64,000 nucleotides of DNA from an uncultured Bacteroidota bacterium. GTDB lineage: Bacteria > Bacteroidota > Bacteroidia > Flavobacteriales > Flavobacteriaceae. This document shows positions 16,631-26,334 of this stretch, piece by piece. Position numbers and translations under genes: made by a program. A model generated the notes under the pieces. It had not been told where the DNA came from and did not search any database. It saw nothing but the letters and a program-made list of their open reading frames with translations. Positions within the stretch are counted from its first letter, which is position 1, and every line of letters begins with the position of its first letter. Where the stretch lies: positions 1 through 64,000 of the forward strand of contig CACASE010000003.1 of NCBI GenBank assembly GCA_902535165.1, in the 5' to 3' direction.

Positions 16631-17722
16631 ATGAAAGCTGGTATCGTGGGTCTTCCAAATGTTGGAAAATCGACCTTGTTTAATTGTTTAAGTAACACAA
16701 AAGCACAGAGTGCTAATTTTCCTTTTTGTACAATTGATCCAAACATTGGTTTAGTAAATATACCAGACCAAAGGTTGAATAAGCTAGTAGAATTGGTTGG
16801 GCCTGAGAAAATTGTTCCAAACTCTGTTGAAATTGTTGATATTGCAGGACTTGTTAAAGGAGCTAGCAAAGGTGAAGGTTTAGGAAATCAATTTCTTTCA
16901 AATATTAGAGAAACTAATGCTATTATCCATGTGCTAAGATGCTATCATAATGAGAATATAACCCATGTTGAAGGATCAGTTGATCCTTTAAGAGATAAAG
17001 AAATTATTGATTTTGAGTTGAAATTGAAAGATTTAGAAACGATTGAAAAAAGAAAAGAAAAGATTTCAAGAGCTGCCAAGACAGGTGATAAAAACTCAAT
17101 TATAGAATTAAACTTATTAGAAAAATTAATTACAATTATAAATGATGGAAATTCAATAAATTCTTCTAGTCTTTCAGTTGATGAAAATAATCTTATCAAA
17201 TCTATGTCATTACTTTCGATTAAGCCAGTTTTATATGTTTGTAATGTAGATGAGAAAAATATTAAATCGCCTAGTGATGAGCTAAAATCTATTGTGAACA
17301 ATTTAAAAACAACTGGATCAAATGTTATTGTTCTTGCAGCAAAAACAGAGGAGGAAATTAATGAATTAGATAATTATGATGACAGAAAAATGTTTTTAGA
17401 AGATTTGGGGTTATCAGAGTCTGGTGCAAGTAAATTAATTAAAGAAACTCACAACCTGCTTAATCTGTCAACTTTTTATACGGCAGGAAAAAAAGAAGTC
17501 AGAGCATGGACTTTTAAAAAAGGATCTAAGGCTCCACAAGTTGCTGGAATTATTCATACAGACTTTGAAAAAGGTTTTATAAAAGCTGACGTCATTAAAT
17601 ACAATGACTACATAAACTTTGGAAGTGAATTAAAAGTGAAAGAAGCAGGAAAATTAAAAACAGAAGGCAAAGAATACGTTGTAATTGATGGTGACATAAT
17701 TAATTTTAAATTCAATACTTAA
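16631..17722 (+). CDS. ychF: redox-regulated ribosome-binding ATPase/GTPase YchF (OLA1 family)
   Basis: Universal Obg-related P-loop protein that binds ribosomes; YchF prefers ATP. The 363 residues carry G1 GLPNVGKST (7-15), then NFPFCTIDPNIG, the G3 region DIAGLVKGASKGEGLGNQFL, a coiled-coil insertion rich in Lys/Glu (about 125-165), and the C-terminal TGS domain (about 280-363: TFYTAGKKEVRAWTFKKG...HTDFEKGFIKA). The length is normal. Its own promoter is not obvious in the 28-bp gap after the ferredoxin gene, so co-transcription is possible. Confidence 0.96.
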   Translation: MKAGIVGLPNVGKSTLFNCLSNTKAQSANFPFCTIDPNIGLVNIPDQRLNKLVELVGPEKIVPNSVEIVDIAGLVKGASKGEGLGNQFLSNIRETNAIIHVLRCYHNENITHVEGSVDPLRDKEIIDFELKLKDLETIEKRKEKISRAAKTGDKNSIIELNLLEKLITIINDGNSINSSSLSVDENNLIKSMSLLSIKPVLYVCNVDEKNIKSPSDELKSIVNNLKTTGSNVIVLAAKTEEEINELDNYDDRKMFLEDLGLSESGASKLIKETHNLLNLSTFYTAGKKEVRAWTFKKGSKAPQVAGIIHTDFEKGFIKADVIKYNDYINFGSELKVKEAGKLKTEGKEYVVIDGDIINFKFNT

Positions 17723-17821
17723 TTTAAGATTTCAACATATTTTACGAAGGATTGTTAATTATTTTATAAGAACATGATTTCATATAAGTGTCCAGTGTTT
17801 TATCTTAGGCATTCAAATTTT

Positions 17822-19669
17822 ATGGCTCAAACATCTTCATACACGGAAGAAAATATTAAATCCCTAGACTGGAAAGAGCATATCAGAATGAGACCTGGTA
17901 TGTATATTGGTAAGTTAGGTGATGGTTCAGCTTTTGATGATGGTATTTATATTCTACTAAAGGAAGTTATTGACAATTCAATTGATGAATTTGTCATGGG
18001 TGCTGGAAAAACTATTGAAATTAATATTAAGGAAAATATTGTTAACGTAAGAGATTACGGTAGGGGAATTCCGCTAGGTAAGGTTGTAGATGTTGTTTCT
18101 AAAATGAATACTGGAGGAAAGTATGATACTCGTGCATTTAAAAAGTCAGTTGGTTTGAATGGAGTGGGAACAAAAGCTGTCAATGCCCTGTCATCATCTT
18201 TTGAGGTTCAGTCAATAAGAGATGGTAAGTTAAAGAAAGTTTCATTTGAATATGGTGAAATTTTATCAGATAACCCCATTGAGGAATCCAATAAAAGAAA
18301 AGGAACTAAAGTAATTTTTAAGCCAGATTCCGAAATTTTTAAAAATTTTAAATATAGAAGTGAATATGTAGTTAGAATGTTAAAATATTATGTTTATTTG
18401 AATCCTGGTTTAACAATAGTTTTTAATGGAGAAAAACTAAAATCTGAAAATGGATTAAAGGATTTAATTGAAGATAATAACAACCTTGAAGACTTTCTAT
18501 ATCCTGTAATTCATCTCAAGGGAAAAGATATTGAAATTGCTTTAACTCACAACAAAAAACAATACAGCGAAGAATACTATTCTTTTGTAAATGGTCAACA
18601 TACAACTCAAGGTGGTACACATTTGTCAGCCTTAAAAGAGTCAATTGTTAAAACAATAAGAGATCACTTCAAAAAACCTTATGATTCATCGGACATTAGA
18701 AAATCAGTTTTGTGTGCAATAAGCATCAAAGTTATGGAGCCAGTCTTTGAATCACAGACTAAGACAAAATTAGGGAGTACTGAAATGGGTGGTGACCTTC
18801 CAACAGTTAGAACTTACATTAATGATTTTGTTGGAAGAAAACTTGATAATTTTCTTCACCAAAATCAAAATATTAAGGATGAAATTCAAAAAAAGATTAT
18901 TCAAGCTGAAAGGGAGAGAAAAGAGTTGTCAGGAATAAGAAAATTAGCCAGAGAAAGAGCAAAAAAGTCAAATCTGCATAATAAAAAATTAAGAGATTGT
19001 AGAATTCACTTAGGTGATATGAATAAGGATCAAAGATTAGAATCAACATTGTTTATTACCGAGGGTGATTCTGCAAGTGGTTCAATAACAAAATCTAGAA
19101 ATGTAAACACTCAAGCTGTGTTTAGCTTGAGAGGAAAGCCTTTAAATTCATATTCAATGACAAAAAAGATTGTTTATGAAAATGAAGAATTTAATCTATT
19201 GCAGGCAGCTTTAAATATAGAAGAGGGAATTGAAAAACTTAGATATAATAAAATAGTTATAGCTACAGATGCAGATGTCGATGGGATGCACATCCGTTTA
19301 CTTCTTATTACTTTTTTTCTTCAATTTTTTCCTGAGTTAATTAAAGAAGGTCACTTATTTATTTTACAAACCCCCTTATTTAGAGTAAGAAATAAAAAAG
19401 AAACAATCTATTGCTATGATGATTTTGAAAAAGAACAAGCTATCGATAAACTTTCACCGAAGCCTGAAATAACAAGGTTTAAGGGGCTTGGTGAAATCTC
19501 ACCAAATGAGTTTAAAAACTTTATAGGCGATAGTATTAGGCTGGATCCTGTTATAATTAATAGAGATACTAGCATTTCAGATATGCTTTCTTTTTACATG
19601 GGTAAAAATACCCCTGAAAGACAAAAGTTTATTATAAATAATTTAAAAATTGATATTGATAAAGTATAA
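17822..19669 (+). CDS. parE: DNA topoisomerase IV subunit B
   Basis: ATPase subunit of the type II topoisomerase that decatenates replicated chromosomes. GHKL ATP-binding motifs: [17 protein letters not shown], and [15 protein letters not shown]. The transducer region carries QxxK-like residues near [13 protein letters not shown] domain: [11 protein letters not shown] and [11 protein letters not shown]. Length 615 aa from ATG 17822; an upstream in-frame ATG at 17774 would add 16 poorly conserved residues, and [30 protein letters not shown] looks the natural start. Followed 2 bp later by parC. The short C-terminal half is that of ParE rather than GyrB. Confidence 0.93.
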   Translation: MAQTSSYTEENIKSLDWKEHIRMRPGMYIGKLGDGSAFDDGIYILLKEVIDNSIDEFVMGAGKTIEINIKENIVNVRDYGRGIPLGKVVDVVSKMNTGGKYDTRAFKKSVGLNGVGTKAVNALSSSFEVQSIRDGKLKKVSFEYGEILSDNPIEESNKRKGTKVIFKPDSEIFKNFKYRSEYVVRMLKYYVYLNPGLTIVFNGEKLKSENGLKDLIEDNNNLEDFLYPVIHLKGKDIEIALTHNKKQYSEEYYSFVNGQHTTQGGTHLSALKESIVKTIRDHFKKPYDSSDIRKSVLCAISIKVMEPVFESQTKTKLGSTEMGGDLPTVRTYINDFVGRKLDNFLHQNQNIKDEIQKKIIQAERERKELSGIRKLARERAKKSNLHNKKLRDCRIHLGDMNKDQRLESTLFITEGDSASGSITKSRNVNTQAVFSLRGKPLNSYSMTKKIVYENEEFNLLQAALNIEEGIEKLRYNKIVIATDADVDGMHIRLLLITFFLQFFPELIKEGHLFILQTPLFRVRNKKETIYCYDDFEKEQAIDKLSPKPEITRFKGLGEISPNEFKNFIGDSIRLDPVIINRDTSISDMLSFYMGKNTPERQKFIINNLKIDIDKV

Positions 19670-19671
19670 TA

Positions 19672-22260
19672 ATGGAGAATTTTTCTGAAAATTTTGAAAA
19701 TGAAGAGGAATCTTTAATTCCTATTTCAGGAATGTATAAAGATTGGTTTATTGATTATGCTTCCTACGTAATTTTAGAAAGAGCAGTACCAGCTATTGAA
19801 GATGGATTTAAGCCTGTACAGAGAAGAATCCTTCATTCAATGAAAGATTTAGATGATGGTCGATTTAATAAAGTTGCGAATATCGTAGGACACACAATGC
19901 AGTATCATCCCCACGGTGACGCTAGTATTTCTGATGCTATTGTTCAAATTGGTCAAAAAGATTTATTGATAGAAACTCAAGGCAACTGGGGAAATATATT
20001 AACAGGTGACTCAGCTGCTGCATCCAGATATATTGAGGCTAGATTATCCAAATTTGCTCTTGAAGTTGTTTACAGTCCAAAAGTAACAACATGGCAGTCT
20101 TCATACGATGGAAGAAGAAAAGAGCCAATCAATCTTCCTGTGAAATTTCCATTACTATTGGCTCAAGGTGCTGAGGGAATTGCTGTTGGATTATCCACTA
20201 AAATACTTCCACACAACTTCGTTGAATTGATAGATGCTTCCATAAAATGTTTAAGAGGAAGAAAATTTGATCTTTATCCTGATTTTCCAACTCAAGGAGT
20301 GGTTGATGTGACTAACTACAATGATGGAATGAGAGGTGGTAAAATTAAAGTTCGGGCTAAAATTTCTCAAATAAATAAAAACACATTAGTAATTTCTCAA
20401 ATTCCATATACAACCACAAGCAGCTCATTAATAGAATCAATTCTGAAAGCTAATGATAAAGGGAAAATAAAAGTCAAAAAAATTGAGGATAATACGTCAG
20501 CTGATGTAGAAATTTTGATACATCTACCAAATGGTGTTTCACCGGATAAAACAATTGATGGACTCTTTGCATTTACGAATTGTGAGGTTTCAATTTCACC
20601 GCTCAGTTGTATTATTGAAGATAACAAGCCAGTCTTTATAGGTGTTTCTGATATCTTAAAAAAATCAACAGAAAAAACAAAAAATCTTCTGAAGAAAGAG
20701 TTGGATGTGAGGTTAGCGGAGCTGAATCTACTTTGGCATTATTCAACATTAGAAAAGATCTTTATTGAAAACAGAATTTATAGGTTGATTGAGGATGAGG
20801 AAACTTGGGATGGTGTTTTAGAGGCTATTAATAAAGGCTTAAAACCATTTATTAATTTGCTTAAAAAGGAAGTTTCCGAAGATGATATTTTAAAATTGAC
20901 CGAAATTAAAATTAAAAGAATATCAAAATTTGATTTAGAAAAAGCAGATAAAAAAATTAAACATATTGAGGAAGATATTGATAAGGTAAAATTCAACCTT
21001 GAAAATTTAAATGATTTTGCTATACAGTACTTTAAGGATTTAAAATCAACATATTCAACTGGAAGACAAAGAAAAACAGAAATTAGAATCTTTGATGATG
21101 TAGATGTAAAGAAGGTTGTTGTTAAAAACTCAAAACTTTATGTTAACAGAGAAGATGGTTTTATAGGAACTTCTTTGAGAAGAGAAGAATACGTTGAGGA
21201 TTGTTCTGACATTGATGATATAATTGTTTTTACATCAAATGGTGATATGATTGTAACAAAAGTTGATAGTAAAAAGTTTGTTGCCAAGAATATACTTTAT
21301 GTTTCAGTTTTTAAAAAGAGAGATTCTAGGACTATTTACAATATGATTTACAAGGAAGGCAAGTCTGGTGTTTCATACATAAAAAGGTTTAATGTTACTG
21401 GAGTTACGAGGGACAAAACATATAATTTAACCTCCCAAAATCCAAAAACAAAAATTTTACATTTTTCAGCTAACCCAAATGGTGAAGCTGAAATTGTCAC
21501 AATACAGCTGAGACAAAGTGGATCAATAAAGAAAGTTAAATGGGATTTAGATTTTGCAGATTTAGCAATTAAGGGTCGTTCAGTTAAGGGTAATATTGTA
21601 AGTAAGTACTCTGTAAATAAGGTAATCTTCAAAGAAAAAGGTTTGTCTACATTAAAGCCAAGAAAAATTTGGTTTGATGATACAGTTCAGAGGTTAAATG
21701 TTGATGATAGGGGTGATTTATTGGGTGAGTTTAAGCCAGATGATGATTTACTTATTGTACAACATTCAGGAAAGCTTAAAATTGTTCCACCAGATCTTAA
21801 TATGCATTTTCCTGAAGACATGATCATCCTCGAGAAAGCTGACAGATCTAAACCAATTTCTGTGGTATATTTCAATAAGAAAAAGAAAAAATACTATGTA
21901 AAAAGATTTTTACTTGGTGTTTTAAAGGGTACTCAAAACTTCATTGATGATTCTAAAAATAGTACTGTTGAAATTGTTTCTTATGATTGGAAGCCAGTTA
22001 TTGAAGTAATCACAAAAAGCAAGAAAGAAATTGAAAAAAATAATATTAATTTATTTGAATTTATCTCTGTAAAAGGAATAAAAGCTTTGGGAAATCAACT
22101 CGTCAGTAAAGAAGTTAAAGAAATTAATCTTCTTGATCCCATACCATATGAGCCTGAAATTAAGGAATTAAATCAAATAGAAGTGATTGATGAGCAAATT
22201 GATAATGATGATAATATTTCTAATGAAGGTGAAAGTAGTCAGATAGAATTAGATTTTTAG
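19672..22260 (+). CDS. parC: DNA topoisomerase IV subunit A
   Basis: DNA-cleaving subunit (862 aa) paired with parE. The winged-helix/tower core starts at YKDWFIDYASYVILERAVPA; the catalytic Tyr is Tyr120 in AASRYIEARLS. In the quinolone region YHPHGDASISDA, Ala84 occupies the position of GyrA Ser83. The C-terminal domain (about 480-800) is a beta-pinwheel-like series, followed by an acidic tail ending QIELDF. Translationally close to parE (2-bp gap). Its stop overlaps the stop of the convergent lipoprotein gene by 4 bp. Confidence 0.93.
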   Translation: MENFSENFENEEESLIPISGMYKDWFIDYASYVILERAVPAIEDGFKPVQRRILHSMKDLDDGRFNKVANIVGHTMQYHPHGDASISDAIVQIGQKDLLIETQGNWGNILTGDSAAASRYIEARLSKFALEVVYSPKVTTWQSSYDGRRKEPINLPVKFPLLLAQGAEGIAVGLSTKILPHNFVELIDASIKCLRGRKFDLYPDFPTQGVVDVTNYNDGMRGGKIKVRAKISQINKNTLVISQIPYTTTSSSLIESILKANDKGKIKVKKIEDNTSADVEILIHLPNGVSPDKTIDGLFAFTNCEVSISPLSCIIEDNKPVFIGVSDILKKSTEKTKNLLKKELDVRLAELNLLWHYSTLEKIFIENRIYRLIEDEETWDGVLEAINKGLKPFINLLKKEVSEDDILKLTEIKIKRISKFDLEKADKKIKHIEEDIDKVKFNLENLNDFAIQYFKDLKSTYSTGRQRKTEIRIFDDVDVKKVVVKNSKLYVNREDGFIGTSLRREEYVEDCSDIDDIIVFTSNGDMIVTKVDSKKFVAKNILYVSVFKKRDSRTIYNMIYKEGKSGVSYIKRFNVTGVTRDKTYNLTSQNPKTKILHFSANPNGEAEIVTIQLRQSGSIKKVKWDLDFADLAIKGRSVKGNIVSKYSVNKVIFKEKGLSTLKPRKIWFDDTVQRLNVDDRGDLLGEFKPDDDLLIVQHSGKLKIVPPDLNMHFPEDMIILEKADRSKPISVVYFNKKKKKYYVKRFLLGVLKGTQNFIDDSKNSTVEIVSYDWKPVIEVITKSKKEIEKNNINLFEFISVKGIKALGNQLVSKEVKEINLLDPIPYEPEIKELNQIEVIDEQIDNDDNISNEGESSQIELDF

Positions 22261-22634
22261 TCTAATAGAAATACTTTCCCTCTTTTTTTATTACTATCAT
22301 CCCCAACAATTGAATATTCAAATATGTAACTATCATTTTCTGTACTTAATATTTTCATAGTTATTGATTTTTTACTCTTTTTCGGATTAATATTTTTTAA
22401 AATAAATTCACAATCAGAAACCCATCTAACACTAGATGTATCTGAAACTCCATTAAAAACTTCAATTTCTGTTGAGTCTGATCTTTGAAAATATGAGACA
22501 TATTCTTTTCCATCTATTTCTGTTTTAAATTCAAAGTTGCCAGTTTTGAATTTTTTACAATCTTTCTCTGGAAAAGAACAACTAGATAAAAATATTAATA
22601 GAAGGCTAATTTTTAAATTCCTTAAATGTACCAT
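22257..22634 (-). CDS. small lipoprotein beside topoisomerase IV genes
   Basis: 125-aa predicted lipoprotein: basic N-terminus, hydrophobic stretch and lipobox LSSC with Cys19. The mature part begins SFPEKDCKKFKTGNFEFKTEIDGKEY and is beta-rich, with a second conserved-looking Cys in WVSDCEFILKNINP. I recall similar short proteins downstream of parC in Flavobacteriaceae, sometimes labelled as topoisomerase only because of that position; no enzymatic motif is visible. The start overlaps the 3' end of the XRE regulator gene by 29 bp in another frame, so translation is probably coupled. Confidence 0.75.
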   Translation of the reverse strand: MVHLRNLKISLLLIFLSSCSFPEKDCKKFKTGNFEFKTEIDGKEYVSYFQRSDSTEIEVFNGVSDTSSVRWVSDCEFILKNINPKKSKKSITMKILSTENDSYIFEYSIVGDDSNKKRGKVFLLD

Positions 22635-22932
22635 CTTTTAAAAGTAATATTATTTTTTCAACCTCAGAATTTATATTGTTTTTTGAATTATCATTGTTTT
22701 CTTTTGAAGTAGGGGAAGGGTTTTGCTTATCTTTTCCAAAAATTAACCACTCTACGTCAATTTCTGGAAATTCTTTACAGATTTTAGTAATAATCTCTAA
22801 ACTTGGTTTATTTCGTCCGTTTAGGATGTGTGAAATACTTGACCTTTGAACATTGATTTTTTTTGCAAATTCTGATGCGTTAATTGATTGATTTTTTAAT
22901 ATTTCTCTTAATCTTAAACGTATATCCTCCAT
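22606..22932 (-). CDS. XRE-family helix-turn-helix transcriptional regulator
   Basis: 108-aa DNA-binding protein. The XRE/Cro-CI HTH occupies about 5-60: LREILKNQSINASEFAKKINV, with the recognition helix RSSISHILNGRNKPSL, then an EWLIFGK motif typical of small Bacteroidota regulators. A Ser/Asn-rich linker (about 70-90) leads to a short tail (EVEKIILLLKDGTFKEF). A perfect 6-2-6 palindrome abuts the start codon and overlaps a TATATTTA box, so autorepression is likely. Targets beyond its own lipoprotein-containing operon are unknown. Confidence 0.88.
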   Translation of the reverse strand: MEDIRLRLREILKNQSINASEFAKKINVQRSSISHILNGRNKPSLEIITKICKEFPEIDVEWLIFGKDKQNPSPTSKENNDNSKNNINSEVEKIILLLKDGTFKEFKN

Positions 22933-22933
22933 G

Positions 22934-22947
22934 TTTACATTTGTAAA
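22934..22947. promoter_or_regulatory. putative operator, perfect 6-2-6 palindrome
   Basis: TTTACA-TT-TGTAAA starts 2 bp upstream of the XRE start codon and overlaps a minus-strand TATATTTA -7-like box (22944-22951). Position and symmetry fit an autoregulatory site for the dimeric XRE repressor. A near copy lies at 23104-23117. Confidence 0.5.
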
Positions 22948-23103
22948 TATACGCTTTTATATCAATAAAAATAATTTTGAATGAATGATTATTTATTTAT
23001 AAATATTTAATATTTTACTTTAGTTATTAATATTTAATACACTGTATAATAATATTTTATAAATTAATTTTATAAAATTATATACAATATCCCTTTTTAT
23101 GTG

Positions 23104-23117
23104 TATACAAATGTAAA
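23104..23117. promoter_or_regulatory. putative second operator half-conserved palindrome
   Basis: TATACA-AA-TGTAAA; the 13 bases at 23106-23118 are the exact reverse complement of 22933-22945, about 157 bp apart. Could be a second binding site for the XRE protein, 146 bp before the Lrp-type gene, permitting looping or cross-control. Confidence 0.4.
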
Positions 23118-23263
23118 CTTAACTTTAATATTTTTTAAAAAAAAAATGATGATATCTAATTAAAAATTGATATTTAATTAAATATTATGAGGTATTTTAA
23201 TGATTTAATATAAATTATTCAATATATTTATGTTTTTAGTGTATAATTTTCAAGATAATTAAA

Positions 23264-23743
23264 ATGAGATTCAAATTAGATGACGTTGATCATAAAATCC
23301 TTGATTTGTTAATTGATAATTCTAGGATTCCCTTTACCGATATTGCAAAAAAATTACTAATTTCTGCCGGTACAGTTCATGTCCGTGTAAAGAAGATGGA
23401 GGAATTTGGAATTATCCAAGGTGCATCTTTAGCTCTTGACTATAAAAAATTGGGCTACACCTTTATTGCATACATCGGAATATTTCTAGAAAAAACTCAT
23501 CTAACTAATTTGGTTTTGGAAAAATTGCAAAGTATTCCTTATGTGACAGTAGCTCATATCACCACCGGAAGATTTAATATATTTTGTAAGATTAGGTCAA
23601 AAAACACAAATCATGCAAAGGAAATTATATTCATGATTGATGATATCGATGGTGTTTCAAGAACTGAAACAATGATTTCTTTGGAAGAAAGCATTAATGA
23701 TAAAAAGAGGTTAATGCATAAAATCTTTAATGAAATAAAATAG
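23264..23743 (+). CDS. Lrp/AsnC-family transcriptional regulator
   Basis: 159-aa DNA-binding protein sensing amino acids or related small molecules. N-terminal winged HTH (about 5-55: DDVDHKILDLLIDNSRIPFTDIAKKL, then SAGTVHVRVKKMEEFGII) and a C-terminal RAM/AsnC ligand-binding domain (about 65-150; YVTVAHITTGRFNIFCKI). The length is normal. It lies 11 bp upstream of ppc and is probably co-transcribed with it, so it could regulate anaplerosis or amino-acid supply; that link is positional inference. Confidence 0.93.
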   Translation: MRFKLDDVDHKILDLLIDNSRIPFTDIAKKLLISAGTVHVRVKKMEEFGIIQGASLALDYKKLGYTFIAYIGIFLEKTHLTNLVLEKLQSIPYVTVAHITTGRFNIFCKIRSKNTNHAKEIIFMIDDIDGVSRTETMISLEESINDKKRLMHKIFNEIK

Positions 23744-23754
23744 CATTACTCTGA

Positions 23755-26334
23755 ATGAGAAAATTAACTAAACTTGAGAGATTTAAAGATAAAGTTCTCT
23801 CTAGGTATGATGTTTACAATAATGTTTTTTTAACCTTACCATTTGAATCAATAAATGATACAGGTAGGCTTCTACCTTTATTTTCAAAATATTGTAGTGA
23901 TGGATTTAATAAAAATTTAAGTCCCCTAATGATTGTGGATGGTTTTTTTAATGAGTATTGTAAAGATTTAGATAATAATGAAATAGATACTCTTATTTTT
24001 AGATTCATTCAATATATTGAGAGACAAGTTGTTTTATTTGATGCGATTGAAGATGCTTCATTTTCAGAAGTCAATAATATGGATGGAGTTGGTACATTAA
24101 GAAACCTTAAAGAAACTAGTGAAAAATCTAACTCAAAATTAGAATTGTCTGATACTTTAAAAAAAATAAAAGTCAAACCTGTGTTAACTGCTCATCCAAC
24201 TCAATTTTATCCAGGCTCTGTTCTTGGTATTATTACGGATTTGTCCAATGCAATTAATAATAATGATTTAATTGATATTAAAGGTTTGTTAGCACAACTT
24301 GGAAAAACACCATTCTTTAAAAAAATCAAACCTACACCATATGATGAGGCGGTGAGTTTAACATGGTATTTGGAAAATATATTTTACAATTCTATTTCTA
24401 ATATTCAAAAATATATTAAGTCCAATATTGGAGATAAAAATTTTGTTAATCATGATTTAATATCGCTTGGATTTTGGCCTGGTGGAGATAGAGACGGAAA
24501 TCCTTTTGTAACAAATGAAATTACAATTAAAACAGCTTATAAGCTTAGAAGTGATATTCTTAAAAATTACTACAGAGATGTAAGGAAATTAAGAAGGAGA
24601 TTGACTTTTAAGAAAATAGAAGATATTATTATTGATGTTGAGAATAGGCTATACAAAAGTATGACTCAGGATGTTGTAAAGCCAAGTATTACTTTAGATG
24701 AGTTATTGAACAAATTAAAATATGTAAAAAAACAAATTATTAAAAAACATGAATCATTATTTGTTGATGAGGTACAAAACCTAATTGATAAAATAAATAT
24801 TTTTGGATATCATTTTGCTTCTTTAGATATCAGGCAAGATTCTAGTATTCATAATAAAGTCTTTCACAAAATTTTAACACTAATTTTTGATAGTAAAACC
24901 TCTGATAATTACAGTGGAATGAGTGATGATGAAAAAATTAATTTTATATCTAAAGTAAATTTTTTAAATAAAAAAATTCCCTACAAAGACAAAGATCTAA
25001 TCAATACCTTAGGATCTATAGAGGCCATGAAATCAATTCAAAAATCTAATGGAATTCCCGGCTCTCACAGATACATTATTAGTCATAATCAATCTCCTTT
25101 AAATATTTTAGAGGTATTTAATATGTTCCTATTTACTGGTTGGACAAAACCTTCGGTTGATATCGTACCATTGTTTGAGACAATTGATGATTTAAATATT
25201 TCCGAATCTGTCATGGAAAAGGTTTATCAAAATAAACTTTATAAAAATCACCTAAAAAACAGAAAAAATAAACAAGTAATCATGCTTGGTTTCTCTGATG
25301 GAACAAAGGATGGTGGCTATTTTACCGCTAATTGGAATATTTTAAAGGCTAAACAAGGACTGATTCGAATTTCAAAAAAATACGGAATTAAAGTAGAATT
25401 TTTTGACGGCAGGGGAGGCCCTCCAGCAAGAGGTGGAGGTAACACCCATCAATTTTACAGTTCAATGTCTGGAATTGTTAATTCTAAAGTTATTCAGTTA
25501 ACTATCCAAGGTCAAACTATAAGCTCAAATTTTGGGACAATTGATTCTTGTCAATATAATTTAGAACAATTAGTTAGTTCTGCAGCTAAAAATCTAGGTT
25601 TAGATACAATAACAGCTGATTTAAGCGATGAAAACAGAAAAACTATGGATCAGCTTTCAGAACTAAGTTACAATGCATACGTGGATTTTAAAAATCATCC
25701 AAAGTTTTTAGGTTATTTAGAAAAAATGAGTACGATCAAATACTATTCAAAAACAAATATTGGTAGCAGGCCATCAAAAAGACCTTCAGAATCTGATACT
25801 TTTAGTATTGATAATTTAAGAGCAATTCCCTTTGTTGGAGGTTGGAGTCAATTAAAGCAGAATGTACCAGGGTTTTTTGGCTTAGGTACAGCCTTAAATC
25901 ATTTTAAAATGAATGGTGAGTTTAATAAAATTGAAAACCTTTACAAAGAGGTGCCTTTTTTTAGGACCCTAATTTCCAATTCTATGATGAGCTTAAAAAA
26001 ATCATTTTTTGGTTTAACTAGCTACATAAAAAAAGACAAAGAGTATTCAAAATTTTGGGAGCTTATTTTTAATGAGTATAAGTTGTCCAAGGATATGGTC
26101 TTGAAAGTTACTGGTTACAAAGAATTAATGGAGAATGAGCCTGCTAATAAAGCCTCAATTGAAAAAAGAGAAGATATAATTATGCCTTTATTTACACTGC
26201 AGCAGTATGCAATACAAAAGAAAAACTTACTGAATTTGGAGGGTAATAATTCAAATGATGAAATCAATGTTTTAGAAAAAATTATAACTAGAACACTTTT
26301 TGGAAATATTAATGCTAGTAGAAATTCTGCTTAG
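23755..26334 (+). CDS. ppc: phosphoenolpyruvate carboxylase
   Basis: Anaplerotic enzyme fixing bicarbonate onto PEP to give oxaloacetate. The 859 residues include the catalytic His147 motif (KPVLTAHPTQFYPGS), the PEP/metal loop FWPGGDRDGNPFVT, the FDGRGGPPARGGG glycine loop with catalytic Arg, and QxxISSNFG. The C-terminus ends TLFGNINASRNSA rather than the NTG of the enterobacterial enzyme, a difference I would expect for the divergent Bacteroidota group. It follows the Lrp-type regulator closely and converges on aroB with a 4-bp overlap. Confidence 0.94.
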   Translation: MRKLTKLERFKDKVLSRYDVYNNVFLTLPFESINDTGRLLPLFSKYCSDGFNKNLSPLMIVDGFFNEYCKDLDNNEIDTLIFRFIQYIERQVVLFDAIEDASFSEVNNMDGVGTLRNLKETSEKSNSKLELSDTLKKIKVKPVLTAHPTQFYPGSVLGIITDLSNAINNNDLIDIKGLLAQLGKTPFFKKIKPTPYDEAVSLTWYLENIFYNSISNIQKYIKSNIGDKNFVNHDLISLGFWPGGDRDGNPFVTNEITIKTAYKLRSDILKNYYRDVRKLRRRLTFKKIEDIIIDVENRLYKSMTQDVVKPSITLDELLNKLKYVKKQIIKKHESLFVDEVQNLIDKINIFGYHFASLDIRQDSSIHNKVFHKILTLIFDSKTSDNYSGMSDDEKINFISKVNFLNKKIPYKDKDLINTLGSIEAMKSIQKSNGIPGSHRYIISHNQSPLNILEVFNMFLFTGWTKPSVDIVPLFETIDDLNISESVMEKVYQNKLYKNHLKNRKNKQVIMLGFSDGTKDGGYFTANWNILKAKQGLIRISKKYGIKVEFFDGRGGPPARGGGNTHQFYSSMSGIVNSKVIQLTIQGQTISSNFGTIDSCQYNLEQLVSSAAKNLGLDTITADLSDENRKTMDQLSELSYNAYVDFKNHPKFLGYLEKMSTIKYYSKTNIGSRPSKRPSESDTFSIDNLRAIPFVGGWSQLKQNVPGFFGLGTALNHFKMNGEFNKIENLYKEVPFFRTLISNSMMSLKKSFFGLTSYIKKDKEYSKFWELIFNEYKLSKDMVLKVTGYKELMENEPANKASIEKREDIIMPLFTLQQYAIQKKNLLNLEGNNSNDEINVLEKIITRTLFGNINASRNSA

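Larger units (their letters stand above)
22933..23263. other. 331-bp very AT-rich divergent intergenic region
   Basis: The longest stretch without a gene in the window, between the XRE regulator (minus) and the Lrp-type regulator (plus). It is nearly all A/T with runs such as ten A's near 23137-23146. It holds two copies of one 13-base element in opposite orientation, at 22933-22945 and 23106-23118. I see no ORF of note, no tRNA-like fold and no strong terminator. It probably carries promoters and operators for both regulators. Confidence 0.7.
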
